Source: Roseobacter denitrificans OCh 114
Lineage (GTDB): Bacteria; Pseudomonadota; Alphaproteobacteria; Rhodobacterales; Rhodobacteraceae
DNA length: 64,000 bases
Reading direction: 5' to 3'
NCBI RefSeq assembly: GCF_000014045.1
Contig: NC_008209.1
Location: 767,001 to 831,000 of the forward strand
Below the pieces are notes generated by a model. The model had not been told where the DNA came from. It saw only the letters and a list, made by a program, of their open reading frames with translations, and made no database searches. Numbering within the stretch: the first letter of the stretch is position 1; each line of letters opens with the position of its first letter. Of the stretch, positions 35,412-45,425 are shown one piece after another. A program made the position numbers and the translations under genes.

Positions 35412-36389
35412 ATGCGTCTGGAATGGATCGACGACATCCTCGCGGTGCTTGACACCGGGTCGTTGGCGCGCGCGGCTCAAAAGCGACTGGTCACGCAATC
35501 CGCTTTCACAAGGCGTGTGCGATTGATTGAGGAGAGCATCGGCGCGGAATTGTTTGACCGGCGGCGCAGGCCCGTCATGCTTTTGGCCGGTGTTGAAGCG
35601 CTTGCACCGGAACTGCGCGACCTGAGCACGCGGCTGCGTCAGGTCAGGCAGAAACTTCATGCTGCAAACAGCCAGACGGGCAGCGCGCTGAGCTTTGCGT
35701 GTCAGCATGCGATCACAACGACCGTGTCGCCCTACATCGTGCGCGCCCTTACCGCACGAGGCGATGCGCCGGTCAGAGTGCGGTCGTGCAATCAGGAAGA
35801 GTGCCTTGTCCTTCTGCTTTCTGGTGAGGTTGATTTTGTTCTGACATATACGGTGCCTGAGACGCCAACCCCATTCTTGGAAGGTGCGTTTGAATCGCTG
35901 AAACTCGGAGACGATGTTCTTATTCCTGTATGCGCCCCCGGGCTGCGTGACGATATCTCCTCAGACCGGCTGCCGGTCATAAGCTATCCGTCGGATGTGT
36001 TTCTGGGGCAGGTTTTTGACCGACATATCGTGCCGCGTCTGGACAATGAGGTACAAGTCGTAACCAAGACCGAAACAGCACTTACGCTTGCGGCCTATGA
36101 ATTCGCCGTCGGCGGCATCGGCGTGGCGTGGTTGCCGCAGTCAATGGTTGTTACGGCTCTGGCACAGGGATCGTTGATCTCGCTGGATCGGGACCTGCCG
36201 GTGCAACCGCTCCATATCAAGGCGTTTCGACTGTGCGATGACGGTGGGTTGCAATCAGACTCGGCATGGCGGAACACCCTGTCCCAGATTGCCTTGCCCG
36301 ACCATCTGCAGTCGCACGCCCCGCGGGGCGCGGACGGATACCCGTTCGCCGGGGGCTCTTATCCGTCTTGTCCTTCCGCTCAATCCTGA
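35412..36389 (+). CDS. LysR-family regulator (CuyR-like)
   Basis: 325 residues from an ATG with GGGAGG upstream. N-terminal winged HTH: WIDDILAVLDTGSLARAAQK, then VTQSAFTRRVRLIEESIGAEL. The rest is a LysR effector-binding domain, with two periplasmic-binding-like lobes. It is divergent from cuyA and probably activates it in response to cysteate or a related sulfonate; the ligand is inferred from position only. Confidence 0.85.
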   Translation: MRLEWIDDILAVLDTGSLARAAQKRLVTQSAFTRRVRLIEESIGAELFDRRRRPVMLLAGVEALAPELRDLSTRLRQVRQKLHAANSQTGSALSFACQHAITTTVSPYIVRALTARGDAPVRVRSCNQEECLVLLLSGEVDFVLTYTVPETPTPFLEGAFESLKLGDDVLIPVCAPGLRDDISSDRLPVISYPSDVFLGQVFDRHIVPRLDNEVQVVTKTETALTLAAYEFAVGGIGVAWLPQSMVVTALAQGSLISLDRDLPVQPLHIKAFRLCDDGGLQSDSAWRNTLSQIALPDHLQSHAPRGADGYPFAGGSYPSCPSAQS

Positions 36390-36400
36390 GGCTTTCTGAC

Positions 36401-36499
36401 TGAAGCGTCATGCGAAAAACCTGCATCACGTCGCGCTGCCTGAAATCAAGGGTTTCAATGCGTTACGTGATACTTGGTGTTTCAGGTGTTTCGTCAGAC
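36401..36499 (+). repeat. Interspersed palindromic repeat, copy A
   Basis: This copy begins TGAAGCGTCATGCG and ends near TTTCGTCAGACGC. It aligns along its length with 49041-49154 and, inverted, with the core of 54696-54784. Inside, ATCACG...GCG and CGTTACGTGAT form outer arms, and GAAATCA with GGTTTC inner arms. It lies between the LysR gene and pta. Confidence 0.85.
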
Positions 36500-36708
36500 G
36501 CTGTCGCCGACAGTCCAGCCGAAGACCGCCTTGCGGGACGCTGGGGCCTTTGTTCAGCCGCTACTGCCGGGCGTGGCGGGGCCAGAGCACGGCACCGTAT
36601 CTGCGCATCCATGCGGTCGATCCTCGGATCGGCAGCGTTTATCGCGGCTGCTGGGATGTATAGCCGCGATTGGCCCGCGCATCAGAACGGCTTGCGTGCA
36701 GGCAGTGC
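36500..36708. other. Non-coding stretch after repeat copy A
   Basis: Converging LysR and pta genes leave 209 bases here with no supported gene. Short hairpins such as CTGTCG-ccga-CAG occur, but no clear T-run terminator. Confidence 0.4.
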
Positions 36709-37707
36709 CTACGCGCCACCTTGCACGGCCGTGACGGCAATCATATCCACGATATCTTCGGCAGTGCAGCCCCGGGACAGGTCATTCGCAGGTTGAGCAA
36801 GACCCTGCAAGATCGGTCCAAGCGCGCGCGCGCGTCCGATCCGCTGCGCAACTTTGTAGGCTATATTCCCGGCATCCAGATTCGGGAAGATGAAGACATT
36901 CGCATCGCCCTTCAATTCGGAGTCCGGGGCCTTGGTCGCCGCAACATCCGGCACAAAGGCAGCATCGAACTGTAATTCTCCATCCACGATCAGATCAGGA
37001 TCCATTGATCGCAGCAGCGCGGTCGCCTCAACGACCTTCGATACCTTTTCGCCGCCGGCACTGCCTTTGGTCGAGAATGACAACATTGCGACCTTGGGAG
37101 TTTCGCCTGTCAGTTGTCCGTAGGAGTTGGCCGACGCGACAGCAATCTGGGCCATTTCCTCTGCGTTTGGCTCGATCACCAGACCGGCATCGGAAAAGAC
37201 GACAATCCCCTGTTTGGGATGATGATCCTCGCTCAGCAGCATCAGAAAGAAGCTCGAAATCATCTTGGCATTTGGTGCGGTGCCGATGACCTGAATGGCC
37301 GTGCGCACAATTTCGGCTGTTGCCGTGCTGGCACCCCCAAGCGTTCCGTGCGCATGCCCTAGTTTGACCATCAGAGCGGCAAAGACATGCGGGTTCAGAA
37401 CCGCCTGAGATGCGGTTTCCTGTGTGACGCCCTTGTGTTGGCGGAGTTTGAAGTAGGTCTCCGTCATCTCGGGCAGATGTGGGCTTGTTGCCGGTTCATG
37501 GATCTCGATCCCGTCCAGATCACTGCCCCCCGCCTGATTCAGTAGAGAGGCGATGCGGTCGCGGTTTCCGATCAAGGCCACCTGTGCAATTCGACGTCTG
37601 CGTGCTTGGATGGCCGCAGTGATCACGCGCGGATCCTCTCCTTCGCTCAGAACAATTTTGCGGTTTAGCCGGACAGCCTTGTCCATCATCTGCTCAAGTG
37701 GGGTCAT
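36709..37707 (-). CDS. pta: Phosphate acetyltransferase
   Basis: 332 residues, the short single-domain Pta. [49 protein letters not shown] and [18 protein letters not shown] are typical. It turns acetyl phosphate and CoA into acetyl-CoA, the step after Xsc. Start at ATG 37707 with GGAG upstream. It is the last gene of the taurine operon, 45 bases after the cupin gene. A phosphate butyryltransferase relative exists separately at 53764. Confidence 0.92.
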   Translation of the reverse strand: MTPLEQMMDKAVRLNRKIVLSEGEDPRVITAAIQARRRRIAQVALIGNRDRIASLLNQAGGSDLDGIEIHEPATSPHLPEMTETYFKLRQHKGVTQETASQAVLNPHVFAALMVKLGHAHGTLGGASTATAEIVRTAIQVIGTAPNAKMISSFFLMLLSEDHHPKQGIVVFSDAGLVIEPNAEEMAQIAVASANSYGQLTGETPKVAMLSFSTKGSAGGEKVSKVVEATALLRSMDPDLIVDGELQFDAAFVPDVAATKAPDSELKGDANVFIFPNLDAGNIAYKVAQRIGRARALGPILQGLAQPANDLSRGCTAEDIVDMIAVTAVQGGA

Positions 37708-37752
37708 CTGGTGCTCCAACAAATTGGGGGTTCTGTGCGTTTCGGGCGGGCT

Positions 37753-38112
37753 TCAATCAGCGGTGTAGTCTCGGATCACAAAGTGCTTCGTTGTCGTTTC
37801 AAGGACATGCCAGTAGCCGCGAAATCCGTTGGGGATCAGGAAACTGTCACCTGCGCGGAACTCCTGTTCCACGCCGTCCTCACCGATCAGCTTGATGTGC
37901 CCCGACAGCAGCACACAAAACTCATCGCGATCCGCAAAGGCGATCCATTTGCCGGGCGTGCTTGTCCATGTTCCGGCAAGCATGGTCCCGTCGGGGCTTT
38001 TGAAACGCATTTGCGTTTCATGATGCGGATCGCCCTCAACCACGCGGTCGGGCAGGTCCGCAAGGCGGCGTTTGGCGATTGTGACGTCGTCTTTGAAATC
38101 AATTACGCGCAT
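37753..38112 (-). CDS. Small cupin-domain protein (DUF861-like)
   Basis: 119 residues from an ATG with AAGGAA upstream. One cupin barrel: GKWIAFADRDEFCVLLSGHI, then FRAGDSFLIPNGFRGYWHV. Such EutQ-like proteins often bind small amino compounds or metal. Placed between the exporter gene and pta in the taurine operon; its role there is unknown. It may act in sulfonate handling or as a ligand sensor. Confidence 0.75.
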   Translation of the reverse strand: MRVIDFKDDVTIAKRRLADLPDRVVEGDPHHETQMRFKSPDGTMLAGTWTSTPGKWIAFADRDEFCVLLSGHIKLIGEDGVEQEFRAGDSFLIPNGFRGYWHVLETTTKHFVIRDYTAD

Positions 38113-38131
38113 GTTTGTTTCCTTTTCCGGG

Positions 38132-39172
38132 TCAGCTGGCGAAATGGGTAATGCCATAGAGGATGAAGGCGGCGATGAAGATGGTTTGCGCCACAATGAG
38201 AATGATCGCCTGCCCGCCCACATCGAAGATCGTTTTCAGCGAGGTTTTCATACCAACGGCTGCGATGGAAACCAAAAGCGCCCATTTTGACAGATCAGCG
38301 AGGAATCCCTGCACAAAAGCAGGGATGAGGCCAAATGAGTTTATCGCGGCCAGAACCAGAAACATGATCACGAAGAATGGCATCAACGGTGGGCGCTTTC
38401 CGCCCTCTTGTGGATCATCCTCGGCATAGGCGCGGATGATGAGCGCGAAGACCAGCACGACAGGCGCGAGCATGGTCACGCGGATCAGTTTGACAAGGGT
38501 CGCTGTTTCGCCGGTTTCATTGCTGACGGAGAACCCCGCACCGACCACCTGAGCGACGTCGTGGATTGTGCCACCGAGGAAAACCCCTGCAGCCAAATCA
38601 TCAAGCTCAAGCCATGCGGTGATGATGGGATAGGCAATCATTGCGACGGTGGACAGGATGGTCACACTGAGAACCGTGAAGATCAGATTGCGTTCCGAGT
38701 GCTCGTTCTTGGGCAGAACGGCCGCAATCGCCATCGCTGCGGATGCGCCACAGATCGCCACCGATCCTCCGGTCAGGAGCGCAAAGCGCCACCCGCGGCC
38801 GAGCAATTTTGCACCCAGCAGGCCGAAGAGAATTGTCAGGATGACGCCGCCGACCACCAGCCCGATGAGTTTCGGACCAAGCCCGATCAGCAGTTCAACG
38901 CTGATCCGCGCGCCGAGCAGGGCGACGCCGATGCGCAGCACGGTTTTTGATGTAAAGGCGATGCCCTGAACGCAGCGCCCTTCTTCTGCGAGAAAGTGAA
39001 AGGCGATCCCAAGCAGCAGGGCCATGAGCATTGCCGGTGCGCCGTAATGCTCCGACAGGAATTGCGCGCATACGGCAATGACCACCGAGACAGAAAACCC
39101 CGGGCCGTTATCTGCAAAGAACCCCGGAATCCGGCTGATGAAAGTCGGGGTGGAAGCCGAAGTGGTAGTCAT
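38132..39172 (-). CDS. YeiH/UPF0324 family putative sulfate exporter (TauZ-like)
   Basis: 346 residues with about ten hydrophobic helices. The core GGSVAICGASAAMAIAAVLP and GTIHDVAQVVGAGFSVS defines the YeiH family. In taurine operons of related bacteria a gene of this type, tauZ, is proposed to export sulfate formed from the released sulfite. Located after xsc in the same direction. Transported ion is inferred. Confidence 0.8.
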   Translation of the reverse strand: MTTTSASTPTFISRIPGFFADNGPGFSVSVVIAVCAQFLSEHYGAPAMLMALLLGIAFHFLAEEGRCVQGIAFTSKTVLRIGVALLGARISVELLIGLGPKLIGLVVGGVILTILFGLLGAKLLGRGWRFALLTGGSVAICGASAAMAIAAVLPKNEHSERNLIFTVLSVTILSTVAMIAYPIITAWLELDDLAAGVFLGGTIHDVAQVVGAGFSVSNETGETATLVKLIRVTMLAPVVLVFALIIRAYAEDDPQEGGKRPPLMPFFVIMFLVLAAINSFGLIPAFVQGFLADLSKWALLVSIAAVGMKTSLKTIFDVGGQAIILIVAQTIFIAAFILYGITHFAS

Positions 39173-39288
39173 CAGACGAGAACTCCTTGAGCGCGCGGGT
39201 CACAAGCTGGCGCGGAAGTGAAGGGAACAGTGTTGGATATCAGGTTGAGAGAGGCAACACGGCACTGCCTCTCTCCGGTTCTTGGCAC

Positions 39289-41070
39289 TCAGACGAACTG
39301 CTGTTCGCGCATGTCGTCGCGGTTGATCCCGGCAACGGAGACGGGCTTTTTCATCGCGTCACGACGGAAAGGCTCGCCCAGTTCCTGGTTCAGGACGACT
39401 TCGATGAAGGTGGTCACGCCATCTTTCATCTGTTCCCGGACAGCGGTGTTCAGCGCGTCGGTCAGTTCTTCCATGCCGGTGCACTGAACGCCCTTCAGGC
39501 CGCAACCGTTGGCGATCTCGGCGTAGTTCACACCTTCGTTCAGTTCGGTTCCAACGAAGTTGTCTTCGAACCAAAGCGTGGTGTTACGTTTTTCCGCACC
39601 CCATTGGTAGTTGCGGAAGATCACCATGGTGATTGCAGGCCAGTCGCCACGGCCACAGGCGGTCATCTCGTTCATCGAGATCCCGAAGGCACCGTCACCC
39701 GCAAAGCCGACCACAGGCACGTCGGGGCAACCGATCTTGGCGCCGAGGATCGCAGGCAGACCGTAACCGCAGGGGCCAAACAGACCCGGTGCAAGATACT
39801 TGCGGCCCTTCTCGAACGATGGATAGGCGTTGCCGATCGCGCAGTTGTTGCCGATGTCGGAAGAGATGATCGCGTCTTTCGGCAGGGCCGACATGATTGC
39901 GCGCCACGCCTGACGGGGGGACATGTGACCGGGCTTGGCCTTGCGGGCCCGCTCGTTCCAGTCAATGCCTTCGTCCGCATCGTCTTCGTGATCCATCGAC
40001 GACAGTTCCTGCGCCCAGCGGGATTTGGTCAGTGCAACCAGTTCCTTACGCTCTTTGCGGCCTTTGTCGCCCGCACCATCGGAGAGGTTCTCCAGAAGCT
40101 GCTCGGCGACGCGCTTGGCGTCACCCTGAATGGCCACGTCGACCTTCTTGGTCAGACCGATGCGGTCAGAGTTGATGTCCACCTGAATGATCTTGGCCTC
40201 TTTGGGCCAGTAATCAATGCCGTATCCGGGCAGTGTGGAGAACGGGTTCAGACGGTTGCCGAGGGCCAGAACAACATCGGCCTTCTGGATGATTTCCATC
40301 GCCGCTTTGGAGCCGTTGTAGCCCAGCGGGCCAACGCCCAGCGGGTGCGAGCCGGGGAAGGCGTCGTTGTGCTGGTAGTTGCAGGCCACCGGTGCATCCA
40401 GCGCTTCGGCCAGTTTGGCGGAGGCGTCGATACCGCCGGACAGGACAACGCCCGCGCCGTTGAGGATCACAGGGAACTCGGCCTCGGACAGCAGTTTGGC
40501 CGCATCCTTGACCGCTTGCTCGCCACCTTGCGGGCGCTCCAGACGGATGATCTGGGGCAGCTCGATGTCGATCACTTGCGTCCAGTAGTCACGTGGAATG
40601 TTGATCTGCGCCGGAGCGGAACCGCGCCATGCTTTTTCGATCACACGGTTCAGAACTTCGGCCATCCGGGACGGATCGCGGACTTCTTCCTGATAGCAGA
40701 CCATGTCTTCGAACAGTTTCATCTGCTCGATTTCCTGGAAACCGCCCTGACCGATGGTCTTGTTGGCCGCCTGTGGCGTGACCAGCAGCAGCGGTGTGTG
40801 GTTCCAGTAGGCCGTTTTGATCGGCGTTACGAAGTTGGTGATGCCGGGGCCGTTTTGTGCAATGGCCATGGACATCTTGCCGGAGGCGCGCGTGTAGCCA
40901 TCTGCGATCATGCCGCCGGATGTTTCGTGCGCACAATCCCAGAACTTGATCCCTGCAGCAGGGAACAGATCGGAGATCGGCATCATGGCGGAACCGATAA
41001 TGCCAAAGGCATTGTCGATACCGTGCATTTGCAGAACCTTAACAAAGGCCTCTTCGGTTGTCATTTTCAT
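39289..41070 (-). CDS. xsc: Sulfoacetaldehyde acetyltransferase
   Basis: 593 residues, a thiamine diphosphate enzyme. It cleaves sulfoacetaldehyde with phosphate to acetyl phosphate and sulfite in the cytoplasm. The N-terminus (MTTEEAFVKVLQMHGIDNAF) and GFAGDGAFGISMNEMTACGR, the ThDP-binding GDG...N block, are diagnostic of Xsc. Start ATG 41070 follows AAAGGAC; a second ATG two codons on is possible. Central gene of the taurine operon, between tauY and the exporter. Confidence 0.95.
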   Translation of the reverse strand: MKMTTEEAFVKVLQMHGIDNAFGIIGSAMMPISDLFPAAGIKFWDCAHETSGGMIADGYTRASGKMSMAIAQNGPGITNFVTPIKTAYWNHTPLLLVTPQAANKTIGQGGFQEIEQMKLFEDMVCYQEEVRDPSRMAEVLNRVIEKAWRGSAPAQINIPRDYWTQVIDIELPQIIRLERPQGGEQAVKDAAKLLSEAEFPVILNGAGVVLSGGIDASAKLAEALDAPVACNYQHNDAFPGSHPLGVGPLGYNGSKAAMEIIQKADVVLALGNRLNPFSTLPGYGIDYWPKEAKIIQVDINSDRIGLTKKVDVAIQGDAKRVAEQLLENLSDGAGDKGRKERKELVALTKSRWAQELSSMDHEDDADEGIDWNERARKAKPGHMSPRQAWRAIMSALPKDAIISSDIGNNCAIGNAYPSFEKGRKYLAPGLFGPCGYGLPAILGAKIGCPDVPVVGFAGDGAFGISMNEMTACGRGDWPAITMVIFRNYQWGAEKRNTTLWFEDNFVGTELNEGVNYAEIANGCGLKGVQCTGMEELTDALNTAVREQMKDGVTTFIEVVLNQELGEPFRRDAMKKPVSVAGINRDDMREQQFV

Positions 41071-41094
41071 CGGTTTAGTCCTTTCGTTGGGAGA

Positions 41095-42489
41095 TCAGAG
41101 AATTTCATCGCGAAGGTAGTAGTAGGGGTAGGCCATGCGCTGGCCCAACCTGCGGAAGGGTGTCAGAACACCGTGGCTTGGCAGTTGCGAGGTGAAGATC
41201 GGAAGTTTGAGGTCCTTGCCTTCGCCCGCAACCATTTGCGCCATGCGCTTGCCGGCCTGTGCGGAATACATCACCCCGTTGCCGCCGTAGCCCATCGCAT
41301 AAAAGATTGTTTGCTTCGGGTTTGGCTGGAAAATGCGTGGCATCATGTCATGGCTGACATCCACCCATCCCCACCAGGAGTAATCCAGTTCAATGCCTTC
41401 GAGCACGGGGAACTTGCGATAGAGACCTTTCTGCAGAAGCTCCAGATGTCTGGGGTTCTCTGCGTCTCGACCTGTAATCGCACTGCGGCTGCCGATCTGG
41501 ACCCGTCCGTCGGGCAGATAGCGGTAGTAGTGCCGCAAGGTGCGCGTGTCAGTCAGCGGAGATTTCACCTGAAAACCGCATCCCGCCTTTTCCTCATCGC
41601 TCAGCGGACGCGTCACGATGGAGTTTGACAGGATCGGCATGAGCCGGTGCTTGGTCTTTTCGTTCAGCCCCGGCGGTGTGTAGCCCGCTGTCGCCAAGGC
41701 CACGGCACGTGCGCGCACCGTGCCACCGGGCGTGGTGAGGTGATGCACACCGTTCACGGTCTTCCACCCCATGACCGGGCTGGCCGTGTGGATCTTGGCG
41801 CCGAGTTTGCGCGCAAGACGCACGTAGCTGAAGGCCAGTTTTGCCGCGTGGATCGAGGTCCCGTCCGGTTCCCAAAGGGCACCGTGTGCTTCCTGATCCC
41901 GCACGTATTTTTCGTGTAGTTCGTCGCGCGACAGAATGCGAGAGCCATAGCCAAACGTGTCGTTCAGGACGGCACATTCCTTTTCCAGCTTCGCCATGAC
42001 CTTTTCGCGGTGGGCAATATAGAAATGGCCCCCGGTTTGCGGGTCGCAATCAATGTCATCTGACCCGATCAGATCATTGAACAGTTCGAAGGCTTCACAG
42101 ACCTCGGCGTGCATGCCTTTGGCGACATCCACGCCCCACCGCTTGATCCACTCCGACCGCTTGAGACGACCGGAAGAAATCTGTGCCTGCCCGCCATTGC
42201 GGGTGGAACAGCCCCAGGCGACTGTGTTGGCTTCAAGGACATGCGCCTTGATGCCGTGGTCCTTCGCCAGGTGGATTGCGGTAGACAGACCTGTATAGCC
42301 AGAGCCGACAACGACGACATCCGCATCGATGTCACCCGACACCGGCCCGTCATCTTCAGGTGGCGTCCCCGCCGTACCAATCCAATAGGTCGGTGCGTGG
42401 TCCCGGTTGTGACCGGGACCCGCGTCGACGATAGGATCGTATTTGGGATCGTAGCTGGCCTTGGGCCAGTGCTTTGGTCTATGTGGCAT
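41095..42489 (-). CDS. tauY: Taurine dehydrogenase large subunit, FAD-dependent
   Basis: 464 residues of the D-amino-acid-oxidase-like FAD family. ADVVVVGSGYTGLSTAIHLA is the Rossmann dinucleotide site; TRNGGQAQISSGRLKRSEW and YAMGYGGNGVMYSAQAGK are family positions. With TauX it oxidatively deaminates taurine to sulfoacetaldehyde, passing electrons to the respiratory chain. It follows tauX by 27 bases and precedes xsc, which supports the assignment. Confidence 0.88.
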   Translation of the reverse strand: MPHRPKHWPKASYDPKYDPIVDAGPGHNRDHAPTYWIGTAGTPPEDDGPVSGDIDADVVVVGSGYTGLSTAIHLAKDHGIKAHVLEANTVAWGCSTRNGGQAQISSGRLKRSEWIKRWGVDVAKGMHAEVCEAFELFNDLIGSDDIDCDPQTGGHFYIAHREKVMAKLEKECAVLNDTFGYGSRILSRDELHEKYVRDQEAHGALWEPDGTSIHAAKLAFSYVRLARKLGAKIHTASPVMGWKTVNGVHHLTTPGGTVRARAVALATAGYTPPGLNEKTKHRLMPILSNSIVTRPLSDEEKAGCGFQVKSPLTDTRTLRHYYRYLPDGRVQIGSRSAITGRDAENPRHLELLQKGLYRKFPVLEGIELDYSWWGWVDVSHDMMPRIFQPNPKQTIFYAMGYGGNGVMYSAQAGKRMAQMVAGEGKDLKLPIFTSQLPSHGVLTPFRRLGQRMAYPYYYLRDEIL

Positions 42490-42516
42490 TTTAGTGCTCC
42501 ATCAAAGAGATGAACG

Positions 42517-42903
42517 TTAAGCCTTGAAGGGCGGGCGGGATTTGCGCAGGGCCTGTTTCACGATGATCTTGCCGTCGCGCAGGGTAAAGAGGTCAGCGCC
42601 CTGTGCTTCGATGCGCATGCCGTCCGCGCCAGTTCCGGAGAACGTCCATTCGGATACGGCGCGATCCCCATGCACAAAGTGGCTGTGATGATCCCAATGG
42701 GCGTCCTTCATGCCCGCCCAGACGGCAGAGAATGCTTTGGCAATCGCTTCTGCGCCTTCGACTTTGGCGCCATAGGCTTCATCCCCGCCCACGGTGTAGA
42801 ACACGCAATCATCGGCGAAATGTGTCATGACGCCATCAACGTCATGGCGATTGAAGGCGTCAAAGGTGTCGGACAAGTCCTGAGCTGTCAGTGTTTTGGT
42901 CAT
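42517..42903 (-). CDS. tauX: Taurine dehydrogenase small subunit
   Basis: 128 residues of the SnoaL/NTF2-like fold (FDAFNRHDVDGVMTHFADDC, then GADLFTLRDGKIIVKQALRK). TauX is the small partner of TauY. The ATG has GGAGA upstream. Assignment rests on its position directly before tauY and the match to known TauX; by fold alone it would be a generic SnoaL protein. Confidence 0.85.
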   Translation of the reverse strand: MTKTLTAQDLSDTFDAFNRHDVDGVMTHFADDCVFYTVGGDEAYGAKVEGAEAIAKAFSAVWAGMKDAHWDHHSHFVHGDRAVSEWTFSGTGADGMRIEAQGADLFTLRDGKIIVKQALRKSRPPFKA

Positions 42904-42927
42904 GGTAGTCTCCAGATTTTGAGTTAA

Positions 42928-43431
42928 CTAGTTATGCGCAGCGGTGCCCCGGTAGGGGACCACAAGTGTTGGTATGTTGGACCGTCGCAAAACCCGTTTC
43001 GCGACGGTGCCCAGGAAAGTGTGCGAGAAGCCGTGTTCATGCGCACCCAGGACGATGAGATCGCAATTGAGCTCACTTGCCCGGCGCAAAATCACCTCTG
43101 CGGGGTATCCGTCGATAAGCTCGATTGAGGCGACCTGGGCACGGATACCCTTGTCCTCTTCGCTCACATGGTCCCAGAAGGCCCTTTGACGTTCCGCCAT
43201 GATCGCCTTGGCATGATCGTGGCGGGCCTTTTCGGCCGTTTCGCTTGAACCGGTGGTTTGCATGTACATCTGCAAGGCGGTTCTGGTCTCATCACTCAAG
43301 GGTTGTACTGCATGGACAAGGTGCAGCTTGGCTCCGGTCGATGCAGCAATGCTTGCCGCATGACACATGGTATAGGCCGAATGCTTGGACAGGTCCGTCG
43401 CGCACAGGATATGTGTGATTGTCTGTTTCAT
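42928..43431 (-). CDS. Universal stress protein, UspA family
   Basis: 167 residues. ILCATDLSKHSAYTMCHAASIAA and DLIVLGAHEHGFSHTFLGTVAKRVLRRSNIPTL contain the ATP-binding G-x(2)-G-x(9)-G-like block in family form. Usp genes are found inside taurine TRAP operons of relatives, between transporter and tauX, as here. Function in the pathway is unknown. ATG 43431 with GGAG upstream is preferred over a TTG four codons earlier. Confidence 0.85.
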   Translation of the reverse strand: MKQTITHILCATDLSKHSAYTMCHAASIAASTGAKLHLVHAVQPLSDETRTALQMYMQTTGSSETAEKARHDHAKAIMAERQRAFWDHVSEEDKGIRAQVASIELIDGYPAEVILRRASELNCDLIVLGAHEHGFSHTFLGTVAKRVLRRSNIPTLVVPYRGTAAHN

Positions 43432-43455
43432 GGGATGCTCCAACCTTACGCGTTT

Positions 43456-44796
43456 CTAGTAGCCAAGCAGCCGAGGCAGCCAGAGCGAGATTTCGGGGAC
43501 AAAGGCGATGATGAAGATCGCGATTGTGTTGACGAAGGCGAAGGGCAATGCTGCCACGGAGATTTTCTCGATCGAGATGTTCGAGATACCCGAGGCGATG
43601 AAGAGGTTTTCGCCCAGTGGCGGGGTCTGGAACCCGATGCCGAGGCAGCACACCATCACGACGCCGAAGTGGATCGGATCAATCCCCACACTGTAGGCTA
43701 CAGGCAGCATGACCGGCACCAGGATCAGGATGGTGGCCAGCGTTTCCATGAACATGCCGACAAACAGCAGGAAGAGGATGACCAATGCCCAGATGATATA
43801 GATATTATCCGTCACCGAAAGCATACCGTCAGCAATCACGGCTGGGATCTGGTTCTCCACCAGCAGTCGACCGAAGACTGTGGCTGTGAACATGATCAGC
43901 AACACGCGCCCCGTCAGCCATGTGGTTGTTTCCAGCGCCGTGAACAGCTTCTGCCAGCTCAGCTCGCGATAGATGAACGTACCCACGGCCAGTGTGTAGA
44001 AGATGGCCACGATGGCAGCTTCGGTTGGCGTGAAGAACCCGGAGTAAATGCCGCCGAGGATGACAACCGGAGCCATGAGCGCCCAGAAGCCGCGATACAT
44101 CTCGCACCAGATCTGACGCGCGGACCAGCCTTCGGCGGAGCCTTTGTAGCCGTGCTTTTTCGCAAGGATATAGTTCATCAGCAGCAGGCTGCCGGCGATC
44201 AGGAAGGCAGGCATGAACCCCGCGATAAACAGTTTCGGGATCGAAACCGTCTGGAAGTTGCCGAATTTCTCAACCGCTTCGGGTGGTGCGGGCATGCCAA
44301 GGGCCGCGATGCCGAAAATGATCAGCGGGATCGAGGGCGGGATCACGATGCCCAGACCGCCAGAGGAGGCGGTGATCGCTGAAGAATAGCTGCGCCCGTA
44401 TCCGCGCTGGATCATCGCCGGGATCATCAACATGCCAACAGCGGCGGTCGTTGCAGGACCCGAACCGGAGATCGCGCCAAAGAACAGGCAGGCGAAAACC
44501 GTGGCTGCAGACATGCCGCCGGTGAACGGACCGGCAAAGCTCTCGGCCACGTTGATCAGTCGTCGTGACAGACCAGAGGCCTCCATCAGTGCCCCGGCCA
44601 GAATGAAGGCGGGCAGGGCCATCAGCGGGAAGGAGCCCACGGAGGTAAAGGCGATCTGCACGAATTTGATCGGGTTCTCGTCGAGATAGAGGAACGAGAT
44701 GAGTGTGGAGACACCGAGTGCCACCGTGATCGGCGCACCGAGGACGAGCAGCAGCAGGAAGCCGCCGAAGAGGATCAAGATGATTTGGCTTTCCAT
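43456..44796 (-). CDS. tauM: TRAP transporter large permease, taurine
   Basis: 446 residues, DctM type, with about 12 hydrophobic helices (LGAPITVALGVSTLISFLYL, ISGSGPATTAAVGMLMIPAM, GLGIVIPPSIPLIIFG). It forms the sodium-driven channel with TauL. The ATG overlaps the tauL stop by one base (TAATG). Assigned to taurine from the operon. Confidence 0.88.
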   Translation of the reverse strand: MESQIILILFGGFLLLLVLGAPITVALGVSTLISFLYLDENPIKFVQIAFTSVGSFPLMALPAFILAGALMEASGLSRRLINVAESFAGPFTGGMSAATVFACLFFGAISGSGPATTAAVGMLMIPAMIQRGYGRSYSSAITASSGGLGIVIPPSIPLIIFGIAALGMPAPPEAVEKFGNFQTVSIPKLFIAGFMPAFLIAGSLLLMNYILAKKHGYKGSAEGWSARQIWCEMYRGFWALMAPVVILGGIYSGFFTPTEAAIVAIFYTLAVGTFIYRELSWQKLFTALETTTWLTGRVLLIMFTATVFGRLLVENQIPAVIADGMLSVTDNIYIIWALVILFLLFVGMFMETLATILILVPVMLPVAYSVGIDPIHFGVVMVCCLGIGFQTPPLGENLFIASGISNISIEKISVAALPFAFVNTIAIFIIAFVPEISLWLPRLLGY

Positions 44797-45362
44797 TATT
44801 TTTTCTCCCCGTCTGGGCTGGGTTTTTCTGCGGCATCACCGAGTTCGGCGCGCACTTCCTCAAGATCGATGGCGTCAGGATCACGCAGGTCCTCGCCCAG
44901 AACGATCTTTTTGTAATTCACCTGAATGACCCGGATGGTCATCAGCGAGAAGGCGATCGGCAGCACGATGTAGACCCAGCTGAGATGGAACCCCATGGTC
45001 TGCGATGACTGGAAACGGTTCATCTTGTTGAAGATGAAGTCGATCGCCAGATAGACGAAATAGACGTTGAAGAAGATCCAGAAGAGATCGGCAAAGGCCT
45101 CGATATATTTGATCGCGCGAGGCGGCAGGAACCTGAACTGGAACGTGACGCGGTTATGCGCGCCCATCTTGGCGGCGTAGCTTGCGCCGAAGAAGACGAA
45201 CCAGACGAACATGTAGATCGACAGTTCTTCGACCCAGGAGAATGAAAAATCGAACAGTGTGCGTACGATCACCTGCAAGAACAACAGGCAGACGAATATC
45301 GCCAGCAAGGTTCGGCAGATGTAGCTTTCGATGTTGTCGATGATGTACCAGAATTTGGTCAT
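44796..45362 (-). CDS. tauL: TRAP transporter small permease, taurine
   Basis: 188 residues, DctQ type, four predicted helices (LLAIFVCLLFLQVIVRTLFD, FVWFVFFGASYAAKMG). The charged C-terminal tail (EEVRAELGDAAEKPSPDG) is cytoplasmic. ATG 45362 follows GGGAGGGG. It sits between tauK and tauM. Confidence 0.85.
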   Translation of the reverse strand: MTKFWYIIDNIESYICRTLLAIFVCLLFLQVIVRTLFDFSFSWVEELSIYMFVWFVFFGASYAAKMGAHNRVTFQFRFLPPRAIKYIEAFADLFWIFFNVYFVYLAIDFIFNKMNRFQSSQTMGFHLSWVYIVLPIAFSLMTIRVIQVNYKKIVLGEDLRDPDAIDLEEVRAELGDAAEKPSPDGEKK

Positions 45363-45425
45363 TTGCCCCTCCCACCCGGGTGAGACAAGCGCCCGAAAGC
45401 GCTTGTCGTTCGTTTGCGGTTCGAC

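Noticed and set aside
36474..36734. 86-codon frame after repeat copy A
   Set aside because: No ribosome site or recognisable motif; it starts in the repeat and ends in the pta gene.
39187..41628. Long open frame of 813 codons on the + strand
   Set aside because: It lies opposite xsc and tauY, which have full family motifs and ribosome sites. Long antisense frames are common in GC-rich genes.
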